Origin: Lobosporangium transversale
Lineage: Eukaryota > Mortierellomycota > Mortierellomycetes > Mortierellales > Mortierellaceae
Direction: 5' to 3'
NCBI RefSeq assembly: GCF_002105155.1
Contig: NW_019029033.1
Span: forward strand, 124,001-188,000
Length of the DNA: 64,000 nucleotides
Below, piece after piece: positions 10,935 to 18,948 of this stretch. A program made the translations under genes and the position numbers. Under the pieces are notes generated by a model that made no database searches, was not told where the DNA came from, and was given only the letters and a program-made list of their open reading frames with translations. Each line of letters starts with the position of its first letter. Position 1 is the stretch's first letter.

Positions 10935-11205
10935 AAGTAACTAGTGCTGAGATGAATGAGGTTGCATACCTGAAGTGTTGTACCAAGATAAAGGTAAGGA
11001 ACACTTCAGGGACGGAGAGTCCACTATTTATTATAGCGGGGAGGATCGGGTGGCTGAGCTCACGTCCAGGCAGGACGGGGTGGGTTTGAGGGCACCACTA
11101 TAGGTATACCTCTGGTCCTACCTACCATGACGTCGCTTGTTATAGGACGTGAGCTTAAGTTGCCTCGATTTAGGACATTTACGACACAAATAATTGCAAA
11201 TAAAA

Positions 11206-11279
11206 GCTCAAATGGTGTAGTTGGTTATCACATGCCTCTCACTAAGGCAAGGTCCCAGGTTCGAACCCTGGTTTGAGCA
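11206..11279 (+). tRNA. tRNA-Val (anticodon CAC)
   Basis: This 74-nt gene folds as a standard tRNA. The acceptor stem is GCTCAAA/TTTGAGC with discriminator A, and the anticodon stem is TGCCT/AGGCA with loop CTCACTA (CAC at 11240-11242). The T stem is CCAGG/CCTGG with loop TTCGAAC. Box A and box B are intact, and a TTTT Pol III stop follows at 11281-11284. There is no intron. It sits 28 bp from the outer end of gypsy B's LTR and 54 bp from the LTR of element C, so it is probably a preferred insertion landmark. Confidence 0.93.
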
Positions 11280-11333
11280 CTTTTGTGGCGCTTTGAAGCA
11301 TTACTACTTGGACCTTTTTAAGGATTAATCTAT

Positions 11334-11430
11334 TGTGACAGTATATAGCCTTAAGCCTATAAAAAGGCTTGTTTTAATAATTATAATAAAAACATCTTTT
11401 GTCTCTCTTAATTATTACATGGTAGCAAAG
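11334..11430 (+). repeat. Short LTR (86 bp) and primer-binding site of gypsy element C
   Basis: The LTR 11334-11419 starts TGTGACAGTATATAGCC and ends TTATTACA. The primer-binding site TGGTAGCAAAG follows at 11420-11430. A near-identical 86-bp LTR lies at 13550-13635. The LTR holds a TATA-like TATAAAAA and a small hairpin (AAGCCTATAAAAAGGCTT), which is enough for a minimal promoter and terminator. Confidence 0.65.
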
Positions 11431-11539
11431 CTACTCTGATCCCCGACCTTCATCCCTGTCCCCTGCCGCACCACCCTACCTCCTCGATTTTACTTTCAAC
11501 TTGCTCTCTGTGGAAGATTTAGCCCTAATCCTTGATTCC

Positions 11540-12231
11540 ATGACGCTTACTACCGATGCAAGCGAAATCACTATAATAATTTTGTGCAACATAGTATTTC
11601 GCCCATATTTCTAGAGCATTCCTTGCAACAGGACATTAACTAGTATAATTAGGTCTACTTTTCTATCTAGTTCTGTAGCATAGTTCCCCCTGAATAAAGA
11701 TACCTTTATTGCACCCTTAGATCCCCCTAGCACACTACCGTGACTTTTGCAACCGACAACCCTGTGATGACCCCCGCTTTCAAGTACCCCCAACCCGACA
11801 AGTTCGAGGGAAAGCGCGATGGCTTCTCAGCCAACACCTGGTTGCGCTCTATGCGTCGTTTCTTCGTTGGTGCCTCTGTTCCTGCTTCGGCACAGACGGT
11901 TGTAGCCATAGCCTTCCTTGGGCCTGACGCGGCCCGATGGTTTAACGGCGCAGGTATCTCTGACGATGCATCGTTCGACACCTTTGAAAAAGGGTTCCGG
12001 GATGCGTTCGTCCCCAATGATTTCTCTCAACTCATCCGATTTCGCCTGTCCTCCCTTAAGATGAGTACTACTGTCACCGATTACGTTGCCGAAGCCCGCG
12101 AACTCCTCACGGCACTCTTAGCTGATGAGCCTTCGGCAGGAGGACGCAAGGCAATCGAAGACTTCGCTTTCATCTGCTTCGTGCAAGGGTGTCCACCTGC
12201 CTTGAACCAACTCTTGCGTGCCTTCCAGGTC
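11540..12231 (+). pseudogene. Gag of gypsy element C, N-terminal part, split by a 195-bp repeat
   Basis: The frame begins with ATG at 11540 (MTLTTD), is interrupted by the insertion 11557-11751, and resumes in the same sense as NPVMTPAFKYPQPDKFEG. The remainder has the Retrotrans_gag pattern (NTWLRSMRRFF, ARWFNGAG, FRDAFVPNDF, RFRLSSLKMS). It ends at 12231, where an inverted copy of the same repeat begins. A related but not clearly contiguous C-terminal gag piece lies at 13,640. This is a dead remnant. Confidence 0.75.
11557..11751 (+). repeat. TGCAAGCG repeat, unit 1 (MITE or solo LTR)
   Basis: The unit is 195 bp, starts TGCAAGCGAAATC and ends GACTTTTGCA, and is flanked by a perfect 5-bp duplication ACCGA (11552-11556 and 11752-11756). 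The TG...CA ends, internal AATAAA and 5-bp duplication fit a solo LTR; short TGCAA/TTGCA inverted ends would also fit a MITE. Removing it joins the gag codons MTLTTD-NPV exactly. Confidence 0.75.
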
Positions 12232-12425
12232 TGCAAAAGTCAAGGTAGTGTTCTAGGGGGATCTAAGGGTGCAATAAAGGTATCTTTATTCAGGGGAACT
12301 ATGCTACAGAACTAGATAGAAAAGTAGACCTAATTATACTAGTTAATGTCCTGTTGCAAGGAATGCTCTAGAAATATGGGCGAAATACTATGTTGCACAA
12401 AATTATTATAGTGATTTCGCTTGCA
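12232..12425 (-). repeat. TGCAAGCG repeat, unit 2 (inverted)
   Basis: A 194-bp copy of unit 1 in opposite orientation, closely matching along its whole length. Its flanks (AGGTC and CATGG) differ, so it was probably joined to the neighbouring transposase fragment by rearrangement. Together with unit 1 it forms a ~195-bp inverted repeat around the gag fragment. Confidence 0.75.
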
Positions 12426-13452
12426 CATGGAATGGCCAGCAAACTCTCCTGACATCAACCTAACAGAAAAAGTATGGGCATATATGAAGATGAAGTTGGA
12501 TCAATATCCAGACAAGCCAAAGAATATGGATGTGTCACGAACAGCAAGCAATGTCTAGCTCATGAATTGATGAATGACTTTTGTCTGATTCGAATCTGAA
12601 AAAGATCACGTGTGCTTGATTAATTTGTTCCGCTCATTTCCTTCACTCATTCCTCCATGCATAGTTTGCCTGTCAAGCCAAGTCGCGTCTCCTAGTTTTC
12701 TAGCTCCGTGAATAGCTCCAAGGATTCTAGAAGAGCTATAAACCAATAACCAAGGCTTATAGTGCCAAGGAACCTTGAAATAAGATTGCACCAGATATCT
12801 TCCTCGGATCCTGTGTATTAAGTTAACTCAACACTTGAAGTTCCGCATATGGTAAAAGTCCTTAGGAAATATTTGAGTAAGCTTTATTTAGAGTTCTTGA
12901 AGCGCGTCTCCGCTTCAGTCAAACAAGTATAAATATGATAGATCTGTAACATAGTAAACCTCAGTCTGCAATAAAACTATTCGTGAATCCATTCTAGTTC
13001 TCAGCTCATTATCATTCTTGTTATTCATTCACTTACCTTTCCTTGCAAACCCTTTGTCAGTCCTTGACAGGATGACCTTTGGGATCGGGTTCAAGACGTA
13101 TGGGCACAAATCCCTCCTGAATTCTTGGAAAAGCTATATTGTGACATGCCAAAGAGGATGAGGGAGTTATATAAGGCAAAAGGAGGAAACATCATTAAGA
13201 CAGAATAGAAGTAACCGAAATAAAGAGAACAGGAAGTTAAAAATTAACTTAACAGATGCAATAAGGTATTGAAAGCAAATTGCGATTAAATGCTAATTGC
13301 GACATTGATGAGGATGGTGATGACAGTCCATGGAGGTGAGACAAATACAAATGAGAAACAGCGATGACATGGAAGATCATTAGAAAGAAAAAGGAGAATG
13401 AGGAATGAATGTCCAAAAGTGCAATTTATTGCATTAGTACTGAAATGCACCA
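12426..13452 (+). pseudogene. Dead Tc1/mariner (family 1-like) transposase fragment
   Basis: The plus-strand reading resembles the C-terminal third of the family 1 transposase: MEWPANSPDIN at 12427, then AYMKMKLDQYPDK, and after an insertion LWDRVQDVWAQIPPEF to a TAG at about 13209. It is diverged (IENIW has become TEKVW). The right inverted repeat follows and ends at 13452 beside TA. The N-terminal two thirds are missing. A solo LTR interrupts it at 12533-13069. Confidence 0.85.
12533..13069. repeat. Solo LTR (537 bp) with 5-bp target duplication
   Basis: It begins TGTCACGAAC and ends CCTTGACA, giving a 5-bp terminal inversion TGTCA/TGACA. The flanks are a perfect GGATG duplication (12528-12532 and 13070-13074), and removing one copy rejoins the transposase codons M-D-D-L-W. 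No internal retrotransposon sequence is left, so the two LTRs of the original element have recombined. It is not related to the other LTRs here. Confidence 0.9.
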
Positions 13453-13549
13453 TACTTGGCAACCACAAAGCACTCTTACCAACTGCACCAGGGTGCTTAA
13501 GAAGTACAAGAAAGCACATAGACTATAATTTTTTTTTAAAATGGGAAGG

Positions 13550-13635
13550 TGCAACAGTATATAGCCTTAAGCCTATAAAAAGGCTTGTTTTAATATTTAT
13601 AATAAAAACGCCTTTTGCCTTCACTACCTATTACA
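13550..13635 (+). repeat. Second copy of the 86-bp LTR of element C
   Basis: It starts TGCAACAGTATATAGCC and ends CTATTACA, with the same length and near-identical body as 11334-11419. No primer-binding site follows: it is joined directly to mid-gag sequence, so the leader and the gag N-terminus were deleted. Confidence 0.65.
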
Positions 13636-14150
13636 GTCTGTGACCAAGTACATTGAAGAGTTCACCCATTTGCAACTCAAGATCGATGACATGACCGAAG
13701 CTGAAAGCCTGAATGTCTTTTTGAAAGGACTCCGCCCGAAACTTCAAGAACATTTCGCTGGAAACCCTGACCTGATGACCGACCTTGACCAAGTCAAGTC
13801 CATCGCCGAGTCCCTTGATAACGTGAGAAAACGCCGACAGTTCTCATTCAACAACAATCGTAACCAACAATGAACCAGTGGTTTCCGCCGTCCTGACCAA
13901 AGCCCTGGCCAATGGAGCTTGATGCCATGACCTCAGCTCCTAATAATATGCGAAACCAACAAGCCAAGAATACCAACCGAAAACAAGATGACCTTCGCCG
14001 TGGCGCACGTTTCTATTGCCATGCTACCGGGCACCGCGCCGCCGAATGTCCCCAGAAAACCAATAACTCCCAGGGAAAGACAAGTCCCAGTAGAGCCTTC
14101 TGGAGCTCTACACGGGACAAGACCTACTCCAGAAACCGAGGACCTCTGTA
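13636..14150 (+). pseudogene. Gypsy gag C-terminal fragment with damaged zinc knuckle
   Basis: The reading VTKYIEEFTHLQLKIDDMTE continues through LRPKLQEHF to a stop at 13871-13873, then resumes in another frame (ELDAMTSAPNN...). The knuckle reads RFYCHATGHRAAEC, with Arg where the first zinc Cys (CxxC) would be. With a stop, a frame change and a lost Cys, this is decayed. It may be the missing C-terminal part of element C's gag. Confidence 0.7.
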
Positions 14151-14736
14151 ATAAAGTCAGACTAGAGGAAGACTAGGTAACTAACCAGTTGGTGTGCAAG
14201 GAATCGAGAGAGGTATGTGGACAAGGATGGAAGCAAGTATAGTAAAGATAAGGTGTTTATTGCTACTAATTTGATATGGTACTACTAGACTATTTATATG
14301 TTTTGGTTGAGGTGACAGAGTCATCCTCGTTTGATGATTGATTACTAATCGGAGTCTTGGCATCTGATAGGGTACTCTCTTCGTGCTTGTCTTCTGGAGT
14401 ATCACTGGTCAAGTTAGGGTCATGCGGATGAGTCATCTGGTCTTGCTGCGGATTGCGCAGCATTTGTTTGTTTGCGTTGGACACTCGATTACATTTAGAT
14501 TTGTCATAGACTCTTGGCGTAATGATGTCATTTATATATTTCCCAATCTCTGTTATCGGTCCAGTTGAGTAACCATTGTTTACATGGCTTGCACATTGGA
14601 TAGATGGAATTTCTAGAAGATGAGAACTCAGAGATTAGCTATCTCTGACAGCAGCCCTGGCGGAGGTAGCAGCATTCTTGGGGGCAGGGGCAGATGGTCG
14701 GTTGGCAAAGTTTTTATCAGGGGAGCGGGCATACTG
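14151..14736. other. LTR-retrotransposon debris
   Basis: Minus-strand 14290-14484 encodes a hydrophilic tail (LTSDTPEDKHEESTLSD...) of the kind seen at the end of pol, next to an A/T-rich LTR-like stretch containing AATAAACACC on the minus strand. Minus-strand 14640-14735 resembles an Ala/Pro-rich gag linker (ARSPDKNFANRPSAPAPK). No intact gene is present. Confidence 0.4.
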
Positions 14737-14897
14737 TGCAAGCGAAATTGCTAGAAATCAATTGTTACACCAACAATGCTTTGCCCATTTCTAGATTGTT
14801 CCTTGCAGTATCTTTGTAGTATAGCAAAACCCCCCAACGAATAATAAATCTATCAACTATATACCTAACCCCTCGACCCTTGACCAAGGCTTTTGCA
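14737..14897 (+). repeat. TGCAAGCG repeat, unit 3 (diverged)
   Basis: This 161-bp relative of units 1 and 2 starts TGCAAGCGAAATTGC and ends GGCTTTTGCA. It keeps an internal block like GCCCATTTCTAGA...TTCCTTGCA. No matching flanks were found. Confidence 0.6.
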
Positions 14898-15270
14898 AAG
14901 GATCTATCTTCTATTCCACCGAATGAGATTTGTCCGAGGTATCAATTCCTTCTTTTATTAACGGAAAAGATTCTTGTTACCAATAGAGTGCTTTCTACTA
15001 TCAGACGATTGATTGATCACTGAGCAATGGATTCTGGATCAGCTTTGGATCTGCAACAATCTGTTTTCGATTAACCTTAGAGTTGCTAACGCAATGACAC
15101 TTGGTTCGAATTGAAGTTACGAATTATGCAGTGAATGAATTCTATGCGTAGACGTACATAAATAAAGATACTGAGATGATCGCACCTTTCAGATGGTCTT
15201 TAACAGTTCTGGAGTGAGGGTGATACACAACCAATGAAGGATATGTATATCGGATAGATGTATTGATATA
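14898..15270. other. Sequence without recognised gene
   Basis: A/T-rich sequence between a repeat and the transposon. I see no open frame, RNA gene or repeat boundary here. Confidence 0.3.
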
Positions 15271-16856
15271 GTGCGTGCCAAAACTGATGCAATAAATTGC
15301 ATTTTTCAACATTCATTCCTCATTCTCCTTCTTCCTCTTTATGATCTTCCCTGCCACCACCGTTTCTCATTCTCATTTGTCTCACCTCCATGGAGTCTCA
15401 TCGTCATCGCCATCAGTGGCCTAATTAGCATTTAATTGCAATTTGCTTTCAGCATCTCATTGCATCTATTATGGCAATTAACAACTTCTTGTTTTTATTT
15501 ATTCCTGTTACTTCTCCTTTCCCCTAACGATGTTCCCTCCTTTAGCCTTATATAACTCTCTCACCCTCTTCGGCATACCGCAGTATAGTTTGTGTAAGAA
15601 TTCAGGAGGGATATGTGTCCATACGTCTTGGACTCTCTCCCAGAGATCCTCCATATTCTTTGCCTTGTCTGGATAATGATCCAACTGCACCTTCATGTAT
15701 GCCCATATGTTTTCTATTGGGTTGATGTCAGGAGAGTTTGCTGGCCATTCCATGAGAGGTATCTTAGACTTTTGGATATAGGTCATTGCTATTCTTCCGG
15801 TATGAATCCTAGCATTGTCCTGCTGAAATATAAATTTGTCCTTATCCATCAAGTAGTAATCCCTGGACTTAAAGATATAATCCTTGAGAACGTCGACGTA
15901 TGTTACCGAATCCACCTTCTCTTGGAGCCAGCAGCCATCGCCTGGTCCGTAGTAAGTTATACAACCCCAGAACATCATTTTGCCTCCACCGCCTTGCCTT
16001 GTCTTTTTGATATGATGTGCTCGTAGAGCTTTATCCCATCGATGCTTGTAGTAGTACTTTCTTCCGCAGGACCCAACTCTGCTAAAGATGGTCTCATCTG
16101 AGAACATGACGTTCTTCCAGTCTTCTAGAGTCCAGTCCAAGTGATCCTTTGCAAAATTATATCGAGCATAGATTTGCTTCTTCGTCAGATCAGGCTGCTT
16201 CTGTTTTACATATGCCCCCATATCATCCTGCATAAGGAACCTCCTGATGCTCGATTTACTAACCTGCACTCCTTCCCTCAATTGAACAAGTTGTTGGCCA
16301 TCTTTTAGGGTCTCCAATACACCCATGTCAAAAAATCTTGATAAAAGCTGTTTCGTTTTCTTAGTAACTTTGCAGGGTCGGCCCCCTCTCAGCACTGGAA
16401 TACTTTCTTTGCCTCTTTTCCTAATCCTTTGAGCTGAGGTAACAGATATCCCTAAACTCTTTGACACTTCTCTGGAAGACTTTCCCTGATGAGGTAGAGC
16501 AGTTGCATTTTGGATAGTTGATTTGGATAATGATTTCATGTTATGATAAAGATATGGCAGATATGTAGAGTGTCGCTTGGTGTATCAGTGGTGATGGTGC
16601 TATAAAGAAAGAATAAAGAATAAGAAAGAAGTAAGGGATGGACAAACCTGACATGTACTTTTTACCAAAACTGATGCAATGAGACATGACTATACAAATG
16701 GCGATTATTCGCTAATTGCGTCATTGATGAGAACAGCGATGACAGTCTACGAAGGTGAGACAAATGAGAATGAGAAGCGGTGATGGTAGGGAAGATCATT
16801 AGAAAGGAAAAGGAGAATGAGGAATGAATGTTAAAAAATGCAAATTATTGCATCAG
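15271..16856 (-). mobile_element. Tc1/mariner-type transposon, family 1, copy 2 (right end clipped)
   Basis: It follows TA (15269-15270) and matches copy 1 (2,327-3,912) with a constant offset of 12,944 bp and no difference that I noticed. The right inverted repeat stops at CATCAG, so the last 11 bp (TTTTGGCACCA) and the second TA are missing. Without that end this copy should not move by itself, though its transposase gene is whole. Confidence 0.9.
15508..16539 (-). CDS. Tc1/mariner-family transposase (343 aa), copy 2
   Basis: The protein is the same as that of copy 1 over all 343 residues, with the DDE-type motifs MFSDETIF, FQQDNARIHTG and NSPDINPIENIWA. Identity over the whole element suggests duplication too recent for substitutions, or gene conversion. 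The enzyme could act in trans on copy 1, whose ends are complete. Confidence 0.92.
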   Translation of the reverse strand: MKSLSKSTIQNATALPHQGKSSREVSKSLGISVTSAQRIRKRGKESIPVLRGGRPCKVTKKTKQLLSRFFDMGVLETLKDGQQLVQLREGVQVSKSSIRRFLMQDDMGAYVKQKQPDLTKKQIYARYNFAKDHLDWTLEDWKNVMFSDETIFSRVGSCGRKYYYKHRWDKALRAHHIKKTRQGGGGKMMFWGCITYYGPGDGCWLQEKVDSVTYVDVLKDYIFKSRDYYLMDKDKFIFQQDNARIHTGRIAMTYIQKSKIPLMEWPANSPDINPIENIWAYMKVQLDHYPDKAKNMEDLWERVQDVWTHIPPEFLHKLYCGMPKRVRELYKAKGGNIVRGKEK

Positions 16857-17182
16857 ATGGATGAATGGTTCCAAGTATCAAAGATCGGTCAAGAACTTAT
16901 TGAAAAAAATGCAATGTTTTAACCAATTATATTTATCTAAACTTACTATATGAGAATTAAGTTCAATAGGACAAAGAGAGGGATCTTTATTTTCAGGACA
17001 GACAACATCTTATATACTATAGATATTGTCTGTACCACGTGAGTAGTATTCTAAGTCATCGTATATGCTATATCTGTCTATATGGTGCAGTAGAAACAAT
17101 GGTAGCAATAAATTAATATTAACAATCAAAAACCACCACTTTATTGCAGTCTGATTTATGATCTCCAATCTGGCAATGCCAT
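16857..17182. other. Sequence without recognised gene, 3' flank of the nuclease-like gene
   Basis: A/T-rich, with a TGGTAGCAA motif at about 17100 like the retrotransposon primer-binding sites but with no LTR that I can define. The last part is probably the 3' untranslated region of the minus-strand gene that ends at 17183. Confidence 0.3.
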
Positions 17183-17853
17183 CTAGAACATGTTCTTTCG
17201 TGTACTTGGAGAAACCTTAGAGGGTCTTCCCTGGTCCTCCTGGGGTTCTATATCATCATATTCGATCCGGGGAGGTGTACGAGGCTGAACATTTGTGCTA
17301 GTTTGTTCAAGGTAAGCCTGGGGACAGAAAGAATTCCGTGTTAGTACACTGTTTTGCATGCTTCAAAATCTTAACATCCCACACATGCACTAGTCAACAC
17401 AAACATACCTCCAAACTTCGAAAGAGTCGGATGCAGCCCGCCATGTTCGAGTCAGATTGATCAAATGGGATATAGGCAGTACAGGTCCGACTCCAGTGGT
17501 ATAAACCATGGGAATATTCCATGGTGTACAAGCACAGTCGGTTTCCTATGTCAACACAAGGAATCGAACAGATAATCAGAAGGGGACAAAATAGCTAAGG
17601 CTGATCGTTCATGTGTCAGTTATGTAATGCTCTCTTACGGAAAAGTTGGACTCCGGCTGCCTTTGTGATGGGGACGCCTTGTTGCATTGGTGAAGTTTGC
17701 TAAATTCCAATAGTCCCATAGATACTCCTTGGCAGTATGGCTGTCGCCAGGTGGCTTAACCTCCAAGAATGCGATTTGTCGTCCATGCTTCTTGATACAA
17801 CCATCAGGGCGGTATCCATGACCATGACCACGTCGTTTCCCTGATCCGTGGGG

Positions 17854-17929
17854 CAGTGCTCAATTGATATTTATTTTTTTAATCTGAAACATCATAATTG
17901 ACAAAATTTCACTTCGAATAGGAGCACTG
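17854..17929. mobile_element. 76-bp hAT-like MITE inside an exon
   Basis: The ends CAGTGCTC and GGAGCACTG are flanked by a perfect 8-bp duplication CCGTGGGG (17846-17853 and 17930-17937), the hAT hallmark. MITE plus one duplication is 84 bp, a multiple of three, but the minus-strand reading meets TGA near the far end. A GTGAGC donor-like site lies just before the insertion and a TTTCAG acceptor-like site lies inside it. Confidence 0.88.
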
Positions 17930-18948
17930 CCGTGGGGCTCACCATTAGCCCAGTCGACATGATACTTGGTGGATCTTGCTGGGAAAAAGGAAGTGACCAA
18001 TGCGTCAATCACCTGGTGACAGTATGTATCCTCCAAACCTTTGGAAAAGAAGTCGTATTGTACTGGTAGCTTGAGTTTATTAACGAAAAGAGAGATACAG
18101 AAACAAAGAAAAGTTAGTCATCCTTGTTGTATTTCTACATTTCAAAACTCTCAACTACAACTTACATCATCTGATAAAGAATGACGATCTTGCGTAGTTC
18201 TGACGAACCCACCACCACTTGGATCTGTTCCCCCATTGCCAGCTGTTGATCGAGGTCTGCACAAAGATGTAAAGCGTCATCGTCAAGTTGCACAGATGGC
18301 CAAACATATGTCTGTCGAATGGTCTGGAGCACGTCTAGAGGCAGATCGGGTAGCTCTTCAAAGGTGGTAAAAATATAATTCATTACCCTAAGATGAAATG
18401 ATATAGAAGACAGCAGGTATCAACATCCTATAAACACGTACATCCTGGCACAGTCATATCTCATATCTAGGTCCTGTCATTTACATGCACTTACAGAAAT
18501 TTTGAGATGTTACTCGAGGTTGCGGTGATATCAAAGTTGTTAACAGTGGTGGCCGAATTTTCCTGAAACTTGTGGAAGAGCTGCCCAACATTGCAGTCTC
18601 CGATCTTATACTTGTGCACCTTAAACAGCACAGTGTCGATATATGGCTTGGAGACAACTTCACCAGTGGATATGCTTGAATTCCTACCCCTGTCGTACTT
18701 TGGTTTAGGGGCTACTGCAGGCGACACCAACATAGACAGCGAGGGTGTATCCAAATCGGATGCAAGGGTGTGAGTTTGCTGTGGTTTTGTTATTCGTATG
18801 CGAGCCTGCTGTGGTTTTGTTATTCGTGTACGAGCCTTGAGATCTTCTGTCAAATGATGAAAACAACACCAGCAAAAAAAAAAAAAAAAAAAAAAACATG
18901 AGTAGCTGGCGAGTTGAGCCCGCAGTCCTAATCGACTATTCCAATGTA

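Larger units (their letters stand above)
8412..11177 (-). repeat. 5' LTR of gypsy element B, carrying two nested insertions
   Basis: The LTR is in three pieces, 8412-8450, 10076-10208 and 10954-11177, about 397 bp once the Tc1/mariner element (8451-10073) and the SINE (10209-10934) are removed. On the minus strand it starts TGTCCTAAATCGAGG at 11177 and ends TTTTTTCA at 8412. The outer 224 bp match the 3' LTR at 1,332-1,555. Its outer end is only 28 bp from a tRNA-Val gene. Confidence 0.8.

Noticed and set aside
13455-13503. tRNA-like half gene on the minus strand (GGTGCAGTTGGTAAGAG)
   Set aside because: Box A looks right, but the anticodon arm does not fold properly and the 3' half is missing at a transposon edge.
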